Virus record (IMG/VR): IMGVR_UViG_3300005563_000021
Coordinates: 1-40,717 of that record
Source: a virus
Direction: 5' to 3' (one strand)
Length of the DNA: 40,717 nucleotides
Positions 28,280 to 37,775 of the stretch are shown here, in pieces. Below the pieces are notes generated by a model. The model was not told the origin of the DNA. It did not search any database and saw only the letters and a program-made list of their open reading frames with translations. The stretch's first letter is position 1, and each line of letters starts with the position of its first letter. The position numbers were made by a program, and so were the translations under genes.

Positions 28280-28818
28280 GAGAGTTCCCAAAAAAAGGTT
28301 CCGGGTGTCGTTGTCGGGTCCGCAGGGTCCCGCCCGCAGGTGACAAACTCCTGACTCCACGCCATGCTTGGGTTGACTGTACCGAGAACCCCCGAAGCAA
28401 CTACGGCCGTTCCAATGAGCCGATAGGAATTACTGGAGTCATCAGCAGGGACGGCACTCGTGCTCGACAGCACCTCAACCGCTGAAGGGATGCCCGACGC
28501 CGCCAGCGTACAGTGCATATAAATGTTATAGGTGCCGTCCGCGTACCCGCTGACATCCACGGCAACCCCAACGTCATCCCCGCCCCCAGCCCACCCGCCC
28601 GAAGGAGTAATCCCGTTCACTTGGCCGAACTGCACTTTTAGGTGCGTGGTATCGGTAGCCTGAAGCCAAAGCGGGGGGACCGTCCCTCCTCCCCCACCAC
28701 CTCCACCCAATGCAGGCTGTAAAGCATCCACGGACCTATCAAAGTAGGTCGCTGGCATGGGGCGCTTCGGATTTATAAACCACCGATCCGGCCCCCCTGA
28801 ATTTAGGTTTACGTCCAT
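28276..28818 (-). CDS. 180-aa structural protein with poly-Gly linker
   Basis: DVNLNSGGPDRWFINPKRPM, then a run of eight Gly (about residues 38-45) and a beta-rich domain (PLWLQATDTTHLKVQFGQVN ... ADGTYNIYMHCTLAA). The Gly run is a flexible linker of the kind found in tail and fibre proteins; a similar one occurs in the 526-aa neighbour. It begins in the TAATG overlap. Confidence 0.65.
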   Translation of the reverse strand: MDVNLNSGGPDRWFINPKRPMPATYFDRSVDALQPALGGGGGGGGTVPPLWLQATDTTHLKVQFGQVNGITPSGGWAGGGDDVGVAVDVSGYADGTYNIYMHCTLAASGIPSAVEVLSSTSAVPADDSSNSYRLIGTAVVASGVLGTVNPSMAWSQEFVTCGRDPADPTTTPGTFFWELS

Positions 28819-30398
28819 TAGAAGGAATAGCTAACCACACTCCTCCGGTAAACCTTCACCCCGGAAATATCCGTCAGGTACGGGTCGTTATCCACCTTGA
28901 GCGTCGTGGCCCCCGTGGGGAAAGTGGAGGGGATGGAACTGAGCAAATGCGCCTCGAAGGAATCGCAGGGAACGCCGTTGTAATCGGTGGACGTTCCCGA
29001 GGTGCCGCTGGCCTGCGCTAGATACCCGCCAAGCCCCCGCTGGCTCTGTACCGCTATGCCGGTATCCGTTGGGGTGTAGGTCTCATAGAAGGCCGCGTAG
29101 GCATCAATGGAGAAGGGCGTGGTGGTTGTTTGCGTGGTCGCATACGAAACCTCCACATCGGCCAAAAGCGTCCTCTGCTTCGGAGGATGGAGGACGAACT
29201 GGGGCGGGCTGCCCGTGAACTCCGCAATGCCCGGCTCCTCAAATTCGATCGTTTTCTTGTAGGTGTCGTCGGCGGGGGGCTTGTGCCAGATGGAGAGATT
29301 GCGCCAAAAACCGTTGTCCCTCGTGTGGGTGGTCTTGACGTTGTAGGCCGTTCCCGTTCCCGGATAGGCGGGAACCAGGTTGCCGTTATCATCGTTCTGT
29401 TGGACCGAATAAATCAGCGCCCCGTCAGCCTGCCCGTTCACATCCACCGAAATGGAATTACCCCCGCCAAATCCATATTTGACCGTCCACATGCGGAAGC
29501 CCGTGTCGTCTTCCACATCCACGGCGAACCGCACGAAATCAGTCGGGCCGGTTGTCGGGTCCGTGGTGACGCTGGTAGCCGTCACATATCGAATCGTGCA
29601 AATAACTTCTCCCGTGGCCGCGTTCGGGGTTGCTGGGTTAAACGCCACTTCGCCCCCTTGGGAGTTCGTGTAACTGCGGCCGATTTCTGCGGAGGTGCCG
29701 GGCGTCCCGCCTCCCCCACCTCCATTTACCGCTGCAAATTGATAGGTGTAAACCTGCCTGCCGTCAGGATGGAGCACCCCCGGCCCCACCAAAGTATAAC
29801 CGGAAGGCGTCGGCGGAATCGTCCCAATAGCCGTGATCGTCCGAATGATTAACTTCCCGCCAAACCGAAGCTCCTGAATATCGGAAAGGGTCCGGTCTCC
29901 GTTGTAGATTCTCTTAATCCTGCGGAGGGTGCCGTCATCCGTATCAATTTCTTCCTTGAGGATGGCGCTCGTGTACGGGCTTTGGCAGATCGTAACGCCC
30001 ACCGTTTGAGGTGTGGCCGTGGTGCTGGAGAACTGCACCCAATCAATTTCTACGTTTAGATTCCCGTCCTGATCGTAGGTTACTCCGGGGTCGCCAACCT
30101 GAGTTTCCCCCGTCAGCGCAATCTGCTCATAGATTAACTGAAGGATGGGCCGGGTATCTTTTCCGGGGGCGTTCTCCGAATCCTCAAACTTCTTGTAAGT
30201 GAGATAAAGCCCCGTCCACCCCGATGGGGTTTGATCCTGCGGCCAACTGTCAACCGTCCCCGGAACAAAATCCAATTCCGGCGGAACCTGCCCCGTAGTC
30301 GTGACAAGGAAATACCTCGTCAGCCGCTTGCGTTGGTCCGGGAGGACTTCAGCGAAAGGCTTCTTAACTTGTTGCGGAGGTCCCCCGAAAAAGGACAT
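28818..30398 (-). CDS. 526-aa structural protein
   Basis: Beta-rich protein with an N-terminal part (QRKRLTRYFLVTTTGQVPPE) and a Gly-rich linker (AVNGGGGGGTPG, about residues 225-236). A C-terminal region of many short Thr/Ser strands follows (ISVDVNGQADGALIYSVQQN). No family is recognised. Position between the 114-aa protein and the tail genes suggests a tail, neck or appendage protein. Confidence 0.6.
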   Translation of the reverse strand: MSFFGGPPQQVKKPFAEVLPDQRKRLTRYFLVTTTGQVPPELDFVPGTVDSWPQDQTPSGWTGLYLTYKKFEDSENAPGKDTRPILQLIYEQIALTGETQVGDPGVTYDQDGNLNVEIDWVQFSSTTATPQTVGVTICQSPYTSAILKEEIDTDDGTLRRIKRIYNGDRTLSDIQELRFGGKLIIRTITAIGTIPPTPSGYTLVGPGVLHPDGRQVYTYQFAAVNGGGGGGTPGTSAEIGRSYTNSQGGEVAFNPATPNAATGEVICTIRYVTATSVTTDPTTGPTDFVRFAVDVEDDTGFRMWTVKYGFGGGNSISVDVNGQADGALIYSVQQNDDNGNLVPAYPGTGTAYNVKTTHTRDNGFWRNLSIWHKPPADDTYKKTIEFEEPGIAEFTGSPPQFVLHPPKQRTLLADVEVSYATTQTTTTPFSIDAYAAFYETYTPTDTGIAVQSQRGLGGYLAQASGTSGTSTDYNGVPCDSFEAHLLSSIPSTFPTGATTLKVDNDPYLTDISGVKVYRRSVVSYSF

Positions 30399-30401
30399 TA
30401 C

Positions 30402-30746
30402 TCAACCCCCGTTGAACGGACTGGCGCAAATGGTGGAGGCCGTGGAACCGGAAGACAGGATGAACTTGGAGGCGTTGTATTGGTTCGCGCTCCAAGTGTA
30501 CGCCGTCCCACCGGGGAGGATGTGGCCGCTCGTGCTGGTGGGGGTGCTCCCCTCCCAGAAAACGCGCACATCATCTCCCTGAACGTCGAAGCTCACGAGC
30601 TGCACTTCCGGCTGCTGGGCCGTGTAGCCGGTGACGGTGGTGGCACCCGAGGTGATGCTGGTGACTTGACTGGTGAGCGAGGACGTACCTCCCGTGGCGA
30701 GGGCCGGTTGGGGGTAGAGAGGATGAATGATGGAGCCGTAAGACAT
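30402..30746 (-). CDS. Hypothetical 114-aa structural protein
   Basis: A Thr/Ser-rich beta protein (SLTSQVTSITSGATTVTG) with QLVSFDVQGDDVRVFWEGS and a 'GxILPGGTAYTWSANQYNAS' segment that resembles beta-sandwich head or fibre proteins of other phages. Small, possibly a decoration protein. Not certain. Confidence 0.55.
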   Translation of the reverse strand: MSYGSIIHPLYPQPALATGGTSSLTSQVTSITSGATTVTGYTAQQPEVQLVSFDVQGDDVRVFWEGSTPTSTSGHILPGGTAYTWSANQYNASKFILSSGSTASTICASPFNGG

Positions 30747-30764
30747 AGTTGGTTTGGGTTGAAA

Positions 30765-32105
30765 TTAACGGGTGGGCCAAGCGCGAGCTTGATTCACGAC
30801 ATGGTTGGAAACTCTGAAAGGAGGCTGCACACCCTGCTGACGCTCCTGCTTATCGCTTTGCAAATCCAAGTCTTGTTGCGCGAGCCCATCGAAGTATTGG
30901 GCGCGTTCGATTTGGGCATCCATTCGCAGGTAATCGGCGGCAGATTTGAAAACGACGTTCTGGAAAAGGATTTCGGGGAGTTTCAATTCCTCCCACTTTT
31001 CGGGATTCGTTGCGGGACTCTGGTTCGCCGTGGTCGCAACCGTGCACTTCCAGTAATCCAACCCGTTTGTGGCGTCGTTGAATAAAACCTGCGTGTCCAC
31101 GGTGTAGCTTGTCGTGGTGCTGAAGGCGGTCCCGGTATAACTCGGGCAGCCCTTGCGATAATACAGAAACAGCGGCCAGCCCGCCGTGTACCAGCTAGGG
31201 AACGTCCACAGCCATCCGTTCCACACCCATGAATTTGTCCCGATAACTTGGATTCCATCGGGCATCAGCTCGTAACCCTGCGGAACGGGATAACCGGCCC
31301 CGATGGGACTCATCTGATTAACCTGAAAGACTGCATCAATGAAGGACTCCCCTAATTGATCGTAGGGAATCAGGAGGGCCGTGGGGGCGGCGTAAGTCGT
31401 CTGACACAGCACATTCCCCCACACGTATAGACCTTTCGTTACGTCGCCGGCATAACTCGGGGGGTAAGTTGATCCATCATTGCTGATGGCAGGCCCGTAG
31501 GTGCCGTTTCCTGCCCCGCTGGCGGAGGTAAAGAAGATGGAGCATACCCAGAACCCATTCGCCGTTTGGCAGATCGTGGAAGGGTTGGAAAGCGTGTTGG
31601 AGCCCGTCCCCACCGTCCCCGCCACTACGTCAAAGAAGCAGTAATAGTCGTTAACCCCGTCATTGGCGGAAACCAGAACATAACGCCCCCCAATCGGACG
31701 GGCATAGCAAGTCACCTGATAGGTCGCCCCCGGAATGTAGGTGTACGCCTGCAAGACCTTGTGCTGCCCATTCGTAACCGTCTCTAGGAGTTTGGAGGCC
31801 GTCACCCGTCCGTCTGCGGGGTTCGCAATGGAGTTCGCCGTAACGGTGGTGTTCGTGGCCGTCCAATAGGTCGTTTTGCTCAGGTCGTTCGGGTACTGCC
31901 CGAGATTCCCGACAAAACGCGCCTCCCCATTTGGGCAAAGGGGGAGCCAGTTATTACTGATCCATGCGTTGCTCGCGTTGTTGTCGTAATACTGCGCAAT
32001 TCCCGTCTGCTGTGTGGCGGGGAGCCCGGTAAACGTCGCCCAATTCACCAAACCGCCAAGCGTGTTTAGGTAATCCTGATACGTCTTGTATTTTACGTTA
32101 GCCAA
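30765..32105 (-). CDS. 446-aa structural protein with CBM-like insert (TTG start)
   Basis: Starts at TTG 32105 (ANVKYKTYQDYLNTLGGLVN); the previous stop lies just upstream. A central region (about residues 70-235) reads like a carbohydrate-binding jelly roll (TYWTATNTTVTANSI ... ATYQVTCYARPIGGRYVLVS ... GLYVWGNVLC). The flanking sequences form a second, beta-rich domain with helical C terminus (AADYLRMDAQIERAQYFDGL). Likely a tail or connector appendage. Confidence 0.6.
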   Translation of the reverse strand: MANVKYKTYQDYLNTLGGLVNWATFTGLPATQQTGIAQYYDNNASNAWISNNWLPLCPNGEARFVGNLGQYPNDLSKTTYWTATNTTVTANSIANPADGRVTASKLLETVTNGQHKVLQAYTYIPGATYQVTCYARPIGGRYVLVSANDGVNDYYCFFDVVAGTVGTGSNTLSNPSTICQTANGFWVCSIFFTSASGAGNGTYGPAISNDGSTYPPSYAGDVTKGLYVWGNVLCQTTYAAPTALLIPYDQLGESFIDAVFQVNQMSPIGAGYPVPQGYELMPDGIQVIGTNSWVWNGWLWTFPSWYTAGWPLFLYYRKGCPSYTGTAFSTTTSYTVDTQVLFNDATNGLDYWKCTVATTANQSPATNPEKWEELKLPEILFQNVVFKSAADYLRMDAQIERAQYFDGLAQQDLDLQSDKQERQQGVQPPFRVSNHVVNQARAWPTR

Positions 32106-32108
32106 GAA

Positions 32109-32540
32109 TTAGAGGGACGCCGCGATGGCCTGTGCGACCTTCGCTTTGCGTTCGTGGTAGAGGTCCGCACCGGGGCGACCAATTTTCATGTTCCGGTGCT
32201 TCATGTGGAAAAACAGCCGCTTGGGTCTCGGGGTGTACCCCGGCAGTCGGCATTGCGGATTGTCGAAAAGGAACTCATCGACGAAAGCCTGATCCTGCCA
32301 GCAGCCCGGATATTCGAGGTTCCAGCGGAGCCAGATAATCGGGGGAATCGACGCCGCCGCCTGCCCGCGTCCATCCCCGGAAGTCGGGGACAGCCCCTCT
32401 TTAACTTCCTTTGCCGTCTGGGCCATCTGCTGCGAGGCAATGGCCTTCTCCCTCGGGAGGTTCGCGTTTACGGCATCAGTAAGTTCGGCGGCAAGTTGGG
32501 TCTTCTCAACTCCAACGAGGGGATTGACGGTAGGATTCAT
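32109..32540 (-). CDS. 143-aa structural or assembly protein
   Basis: ATG 32540 (MNPTVNPLVGVEKTQLAAEL) is preferred to the GTG at 32576; no SD favours either. A coiled N-terminal helix is followed by PPIIWLRWNLEYPGCWQDQA and a basic C-terminal part (TPRPKRLFFHMKHRNMKIGR). Unknown; its place after the capsid-region gene suggests a head-completion role. Confidence 0.55.
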   Translation of the reverse strand: MNPTVNPLVGVEKTQLAAELTDAVNANLPREKAIASQQMAQTAKEVKEGLSPTSGDGRGQAAASIPPIIWLRWNLEYPGCWQDQAFVDEFLFDNPQCRLPGYTPRPKRLFFHMKHRNMKIGRPGADLYHERKAKVAQAIAASL

Positions 32541-32595
32541 GGAAAGGGAATGAGGGCGCACGGGGTTAATCCGCACGCCCCCATTGGGTAGCCGT

Positions 32596-33087
32596 TTACT
32601 GGCCCGGCTGGTAGGTGCCCGCCTGCTGGCTGTGGATGTCCAGCAGGATGGTCACAGAGCCCGCCGTAGTGGCGCTCGGGGAACCCGCCGCCGCGTTCGT
32701 GAACGTGGCAACGAGGTTGACGGCCGAGGTGCCGTTGGCGTTGGTCAACTGGGGCAGCGTGGACGCCTGACCAAGAGGAGCGGCAGTCAGCACCGACTGC
32801 GACGTGATGAACGCCGCAACGCTGGAGGTACTGCCGACCTGAAGGGCGAGGGTCTGGGTGCCCGTGGAGGTGAACGCCGTGGTGACGACGGCCAGCGCCC
32901 GCTGGACAAACCATTGATCCGGGGTGGAACCAAGGGTGACGGTAACAACATCCGTCGCGGTAGTGGCCGAAGCCTGCGCAACGAACGTGTACGGAATGAC
33001 GAACTTTTTGTTCCAGCCCGAGATACGTTCAATATCCGTGAGCGGGGAAATGTAAGTCGCCGTGAGGGTGGTAGCGTATGAAGCCAT
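32596..33087 (-). CDS. 163-aa head-region structural protein
   Basis: ATG 33087 has one of the clearest SDs in the window (AAGGAG, 9 bp upstream). Thr/Ala-rich beta protein (FVIPYTFVAQASATTATDVV, VQRALAVVTTAFTSTGTQTL). Directly after the major capsid gene, so probably a capsid decoration or stabilising protein. Family unknown. Confidence 0.6.
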   Translation of the reverse strand: MASYATTLTATYISPLTDIERISGWNKKFVIPYTFVAQASATTATDVVTVTLGSTPDQWFVQRALAVVTTAFTSTGTQTLALQVGSTSSVAAFITSQSVLTAAPLGQASTLPQLTNANGTSAVNLVATFTNAAAGSPSATTAGSVTILLDIHSQQAGTYQPGQ

Positions 33088-33106
33088 GGTAGGTTACTCC
33101 TTTGGG

Positions 33107-34108
33107 TTAGTTGGCACCGGCAAACTTGCCGAGACCCAGCGGGTTCTTGACCATGAGCGTCAGGGCTGCGCGGAGGTAGCCGTTGGGGCCGCCGCCAAAG
33201 TCCGGCAGGTCCACCGGCTCAACACCGTACATGTAGGAGATACCCACAAGGTCCGGGTCGATGACGTAACCCCGGTTCTGCTGGGCCGTGGTGACGACGC
33301 CGGGATTGGCCCCGTCAACCAGACCGTTGAACATGTCCGGGATAATCGTGACGGTGTGGAAGTCGCCCACATAGATGGTCACGTTGAGGTCAATCTGGTG
33401 CTGGGTCGCATCCTGGTTGACCAAGTAAACCTGCGTGGCCGTGGTGCCAGAGCCGTTGCGCTGGAACTTGCTGATCGTCCGCTTGAGGGTGGGGCCGGAA
33501 TACAGCGTATAGCTGCGGCGACCGCCAACCTGCTGGAAGATCGACTGGAACACATCGTTGAAGCCCGACTCCGTGAGCGCACCAGAAGTGGCCGTAGAAA
33601 TCGAAGCTGACGGGGTGGTGTAGGCGGCGGGAACGTCCGAACCCGGAGTCGTGGAAATCCACTTGCCGAGGGCGCGGCACTTCGAGGGAACCAAACCCGT
33701 ACCCACCTGAAGGTCGTTATCGGAGCCGATCATGGCTTCAATATCGCGCTTCATTTCGCGGGCGGCCTTGGTCTTCGAGTTGGCCATTTCGTTCGTCACG
33801 CCAGCCGGATCGCTCGCAAGCTGGTTGCGGGAAACGGCCCAAGTGCGGGAGAAGTCCTGCACTCGGTTGCCGACGCGGGCGCGCTGGGCCACTTGGTCAG
33901 CAAAGGAAGCAACGTCCGCACCTTCAACCACGCCGCCGAACGAGACGGGAAGCAGGGTGTCCATTTGCCATTCCTGAAGCATGTTAAATGCAACGGAGGT
34001 CTTGGAGAACGTCGAAGTTTTCGGGCAGTCCTCCGGGGTAAGAATCGTGAGGGCGTTCGTGAGGTCTTCACGGTCACCCGCCGTATTGTAAGTAGTGGCG
34101 ATAGCCAT
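33107..34108 (-). CDS. Major capsid protein, SU10/DUF5309-like
   Basis: 333 aa, HK97-fold type. The N-terminal LTNALTILTPEDCPKTSTF and EWQMDTLLPVS are followed by FGGVVEGADVASFADQVAQR. NRVQDFSRTWAVSRNQLASD and KTKAAREMKRDIEAMIGS are the conserved 'R.gN..Qif...v.vSrt' and long-helix region of SU10-type capsids. The C-terminal half carries YTLYSGPTLKRTISKFQRNG and DLPDFGGGPNGYL. Order scaffold, then capsid, supports the call. There is no SD. Confidence 0.8.
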   Translation of the reverse strand: MAIATTYNTAGDREDLTNALTILTPEDCPKTSTFSKTSVAFNMLQEWQMDTLLPVSFGGVVEGADVASFADQVAQRARVGNRVQDFSRTWAVSRNQLASDPAGVTNEMANSKTKAAREMKRDIEAMIGSDNDLQVGTGLVPSKCRALGKWISTTPGSDVPAAYTTPSASISTATSGALTESGFNDVFQSIFQQVGGRRSYTLYSGPTLKRTISKFQRNGSGTTATQVYLVNQDATQHQIDLNVTIYVGDFHTVTIIPDMFNGLVDGANPGVVTTAQQNRGYVIDPDLVGISYMYGVEPVDLPDFGGGPNGYLRAALTLMVKNPLGLGKFAGAN

Positions 34109-34110
34109 TT

Positions 34111-35208
34111 TTAGAGAGAGTTACGATGTCGTTGGTTGGCTAGAAGAAGCTGGGCAAAGTCCTTATGCCCGAGGCTCTTTTTTCCACCTGTGACCTTCGC
34201 TCTCTCCTGCTGCAAAGCCTGCTGACTTAGAATCCCCGTAGGGGCGCGGGTAATGCTCGCGTCCGATGTGATTTCGGCCTGCCCCTTGGTCGGGACCGCC
34301 TTCGGCTTAACCGCCTGTTTCGCCTTGGGTTCCTCTTGCTCCGTTGCAACAAGCTGCCCTTGGACAATCAGGCCCACCAAGTATTCCGTGTTTGGGTAGC
34401 TCCGCAGAATCGGGTTTTCCCTAAGTGCGGTTTTCGCCATCTGATAGCCCGGGTGCGAGGGGTCCGCGAGAAATGGGAATTTCTCATGAGCCGCCTGCGT
34501 GGACTGGACACGGGTGTTAAGGAACTTCTCGCGGGCGGGAATCGCCATGCGTTCGTCCTTCTTGGCTTGGGTGAGGGCTGCGATTAACTGCGGCTTGGTC
34601 ATGGTCCCCCACTTGGTTTCCAGCCCGGTAGCGGGGAACTCCGTGTGAAGGAGCATTTCCGCCTCGATAATATCGTTCTGCAATGCGTCCCGATAATCGT
34701 TAAGGGCTGACAAGCTGGTGATATGCGCCAAGGGCACGTTCGCGGAAACCGGAACTTCAACCTCCTTCTCTACCTCCTTTGGTTCTGAAACCATGGATTC
34801 GAGCCGGAGAATTTTGGCCTCCAATTCCTTGCGTTTCGCTACCTCTTTGCCGATACGCCGGTTGATCTTTTCTTTTAGCTTTGAGTCGAGAGTTGGGGTC
34901 TCGGGTGAAAGAACCTCCTCAGTTTCGGTTTCGGCATCCTCGGATTCGGGGGTTTCAACCTCCGTCTCTTTGGGTTCCTCCGCCGTTACTTCGGCAATGG
35001 GGGCTTTCGCCTCCTCCGTTTGTGGCGCGGCTTGAGCCTGTTCCTTCACGGTTTCGACCGCCTTTGCAAAAGCAGCGGGGGGCGTTTGTTTCGCCGCCAA
35101 CTTCCTAGCAAAATCGGACATTCCCGTATTGGATGCGCCGTTCTTCTCAGCCGGGGTTTGCGCTTGCGCGACGGGCTCGGCAGGAGCCGCTTGAACTGTA
35201 TCGGACAT
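34111..35208 (-). CDS. 365-aa scaffold-like protein
   Basis: Acidic low-complexity N-terminal third (TEEAKAPIAEVTAEEPKETE), then a charged coiled coil (KLKEKINRRIGKEVAKRKEL). A helical middle and a basic C terminus (KVTGGKKSLGHKDFAQLL) follow, the usual order in scaffolding proteins, where the basic tail binds coat protein. It sits directly before the capsid gene. ATG 35208 lacks an SD. Confidence 0.7.
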   Translation of the reverse strand: MSDTVQAAPAEPVAQAQTPAEKNGASNTGMSDFARKLAAKQTPPAAFAKAVETVKEQAQAAPQTEEAKAPIAEVTAEEPKETEVETPESEDAETETEEVLSPETPTLDSKLKEKINRRIGKEVAKRKELEAKILRLESMVSEPKEVEKEVEVPVSANVPLAHITSLSALNDYRDALQNDIIEAEMLLHTEFPATGLETKWGTMTKPQLIAALTQAKKDERMAIPAREKFLNTRVQSTQAAHEKFPFLADPSHPGYQMAKTALRENPILRSYPNTEYLVGLIVQGQLVATEQEEPKAKQAVKPKAVPTKGQAEITSDASITRAPTGILSQQALQQERAKVTGGKKSLGHKDFAQLLLANQRHRNSL

Positions 35209-35318
35209 GGTAGTTTTGGATGGTCCCCAAGAGACCGGACAGAGGGGTTGATCCCTCAGTGGTCAATGGGGTGAATCACCAAAACCTAATGGTCAATACC
35301 TAAGTAGAGCGGCTTATA
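35209..35318. promoter_or_regulatory. 110-bp gap with repeats upstream of scaffold gene
   Basis: TGGTCAAT occurs twice exactly 30 bp apart (35260-35267 and 35290-35297), flanking the 11-bp palindrome GGTGAATCACC (35270-35280). On the leftward strand both read ATTGACCA, with TTGACC as possible -35 elements, but I see no good -10. It is one of the two largest gaps in the late block, so it may hold a promoter for the head genes. Confidence 0.5.
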
Positions 35319-35606
35319 CTACGCTTGCTGTGCTTGCTCCGCCATTTGGCGCTGCTGGGCCTCTAAAAGCTCTTTCTGGGCCTTCTGGGTTTCGATTAAC
35401 CAGAGGTAGGCCCGAATCTCCCCCTTGGCCAAAAGGGACTCCCGTTCGCTTTTCACGGTATCGGTATGCACCCAGTATTGAACCGTGTAGTCCTTCATTT
35501 CCCGGACGGTCTCGATGAACTTTTCAAACTCCGGTAGGGCGGCCAACGGAGTGATAGCGGCAACCATGGCGTCCCGCTGTTTGTCAGCGGCGGATTTACG
35601 GGGCAT
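35319..35606 (-). CDS. Hypothetical 95-aa helical protein between portal and scaffold
   Basis: PRKSAADKQRDAMVAAITPL, then EKFIETVREMKDYTVQYWVH and a Gln/Ala-rich C-terminal coil (QKELLEAQQRQMAEQAQQA). Helical throughout. Likely an assembly or scaffold cofactor, inferred only from position 3 bp after the portal gene. Confidence 0.6.
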   Translation of the reverse strand: MPRKSAADKQRDAMVAAITPLAALPEFEKFIETVREMKDYTVQYWVHTDTVKSERESLLAKGEIRAYLWLIETQKAQKELLEAQQRQMAEQAQQA

Positions 35607-35609
35607 AAA

Positions 35610-37775
35610 TTATTGGGCGGAAGGGCCGATAACTGGTGTCGGCATAATAGCGCCAAGCTTCCCGATTTGAATGTTATTTTGCTGGTCTGACAGCATTTGC
35701 ACCTGTTTCTGGTAAACATCCACCCGCTCCTTAAACGCCGGGTCGGCATGATAACGCGCAACCACATCAGGCGACTGTGCCCAGTTCTGAAGCGTCTGTA
35801 GGGCAATCTGCGGGGGAGTCTTGGGCTTCACGTTCACCGGGATTCCCGCCCAAAGTTTCGTCAGGTCATCCTGCACCTCCGCAATGACCGCCTCCGCCCC
35901 AACGTCAGCCGGGCGCAAAATCTTGGCCGCAATGGTCGGATCGTAGGCGTCTAGGCCAACCTGCAAGAACTCCGTCCAATCAACAGCCCCCGTCCGGTCC
36001 ATCTGGGCGGCGAGGTTCATCATGCCTTCAATCTGCTTCTGCTGGAACTCCGGGTCGGAATTGCGGATATCATACCGCATCTCAAAATAGAACTGCTCCT
36101 CATCGGGGCCGCGCTGAAATTCGCTCCCGTCGTCATTCTGAATCCCCACCACGCGGAAGTAAGTCACCTCGTTTCCGTACTTCTTAAAGAGCCTCCACAC
36201 CTGACCAAGAGAAGCAGCGAGTGAGACGAATATCTTGTTAATCTCCGCTTGGTTTTTCGTGGGGTTAATCGGTTCATCGGAATCCGATTTGGCGAATCCA
36301 GCGTAGTCCCTCGCGTCGTTATTGAGGGTGGCAAGGGAGGCTTCCGTGGTCTCGTCAAACGGGATGGGTTGACCGTAGTGGTATTCATTCGGGCGGCGTT
36401 CTGGCACCCGCGCACCAGCTCCCCAAGTCAGCAACGGCCTGCCAATCGGATAAAAGATCGTCGGCATGATGTTGTAGCTTGCCGTGTCAATGCGGGCGTC
36501 CTTGTGGGCCTTGATATTATCCTGGAGGGGCTTTAATGGCTCGGGGAGGCCGCGAGAGTCATGCAGTTTCCGACTAAGATATTCGCGGCGGTAGAGGATG
36601 AATGGATAGCGCCCGTCCGAATCCCCATAGAGGGAGAATTTCGCAAAACCATTGTGCGCCTTCCAAGTCTCCCCGCCCGTGGACGACGGAAGATCAGGGG
36701 AGAAGATCGTAAGATAAATACCGGGCACCCCGTCCTCATCAGAAAGCCGCTGATACGCCCACACGACTCCAATTTTATCCGTGAACCGCTGCTGGGTGTA
36801 GATAAAACTCCGGCTCATCGGCTGCATGTATTCCGATGGCGTCACCGAGAGCATTTTCCCCTTACAAGTAGCAATGGCGTTCTCCACCCAGTTCTTGTCC
36901 CAGCCGTCCGTATTGACGAGGGAGCGCAACTTCTCGGGGGTGTAATACTGGACGCGGTAAATGCCAGTAGCCTGTTCAATGTCCGTCGTGTCGGGCGGGA
37001 TGAAAAGGTCCGTGTCGAGGTTGAACGCCCGCATGACGGGAAATGAACGCTCCCGCCCAACCACCAGAACCGTAGTAATGCCGAACTGGGTCAACTCGCG
37101 GACCATTTTATTGGCCTTCACCCGGCTGACTCCGTACAGCTCCTCAAAAATCGACTTAATGTAGTCGTCAACGTCCCCCGATTGGAGAATCTGAGCAAAA
37201 TCCACATCGGGATAGGCCGATTGGAAGTCCGAAACACGAATCTGGGTTAAAATCTTCTCTTGGGAGGTCTCCCAGAACTGCCCCATGACTGCCGCCCCCT
37301 TCTCTTGGAGGTATTGGGCCATCAACTCCACCTCCCGCTCAAAATCCGGCATCTGGGTCTTAATCATCCACCGCATGAAGGTGGAAACCTGCTTCGCCCG
37401 CTTGATGTCATTCCCCTCTACTGGGGTCGCCACGAGGGAGGCTTTATTGATCGCCTCCAAGATCATCGCAACCTTGTCGTTAATCAGGTTGTCGATCAGG
37501 AACACCCGCATGTCAGATGCCCCATCCCACGGAACCGGCGCAACCTGACCATTAGGCCCCCGCGAGTGCTTCTTACCGTCTGCTGTCTGGCCGCCCCAAA
37601 TCGCATAACGAGCTGCATAGTTCTGCCCGTTTTGTGTGATTACCGGCTGGCAGTCAGAAACGCACTTCTGAAAGGAATACTTCAGTTGGTCGAAGTCCGG
37701 CCCCGACTCCCCCATCGGCGCAAGTTGCAAGTCCGCGTCGGGAAGGGTTGAGGTGGTGCCAGTAAATGAGGACAT
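35610..37775 (-). CDS. Portal protein, P22-type fold
   Basis: 721 aa, the largest protein here, long for portals and typical of P22-like podovirus portals. Helical N terminus (VAMILEAINKASLVATPVEG), FLIDNLINDKVAM, and a clip/stem region (FDQLKYSFQKCVSDCQPVIT at the N terminus; ERSFPVMRAFNLDTDLFIPP in the middle). The C-terminal part ends in a Gln-rich coil (QKQVQMLSDQQNNIQIG). It forms the dodecameric channel at the capsid vertex. It lies directly after the large terminase as in most podophages. Confidence 0.8.
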   Translation of the reverse strand: MSSFTGTTSTLPDADLQLAPMGESGPDFDQLKYSFQKCVSDCQPVITQNGQNYAARYAIWGGQTADGKKHSRGPNGQVAPVPWDGASDMRVFLIDNLINDKVAMILEAINKASLVATPVEGNDIKRAKQVSTFMRWMIKTQMPDFEREVELMAQYLQEKGAAVMGQFWETSQEKILTQIRVSDFQSAYPDVDFAQILQSGDVDDYIKSIFEELYGVSRVKANKMVRELTQFGITTVLVVGRERSFPVMRAFNLDTDLFIPPDTTDIEQATGIYRVQYYTPEKLRSLVNTDGWDKNWVENAIATCKGKMLSVTPSEYMQPMSRSFIYTQQRFTDKIGVVWAYQRLSDEDGVPGIYLTIFSPDLPSSTGGETWKAHNGFAKFSLYGDSDGRYPFILYRREYLSRKLHDSRGLPEPLKPLQDNIKAHKDARIDTASYNIMPTIFYPIGRPLLTWGAGARVPERRPNEYHYGQPIPFDETTEASLATLNNDARDYAGFAKSDSDEPINPTKNQAEINKIFVSLAASLGQVWRLFKKYGNEVTYFRVVGIQNDDGSEFQRGPDEEQFYFEMRYDIRNSDPEFQQKQIEGMMNLAAQMDRTGAVDWTEFLQVGLDAYDPTIAAKILRPADVGAEAVIAEVQDDLTKLWAGIPVNVKPKTPPQIALQTLQNWAQSPDVVARYHADPAFKERVDVYQKQVQMLSDQQNNIQIGKLGAIMPTPVIGPSAQ

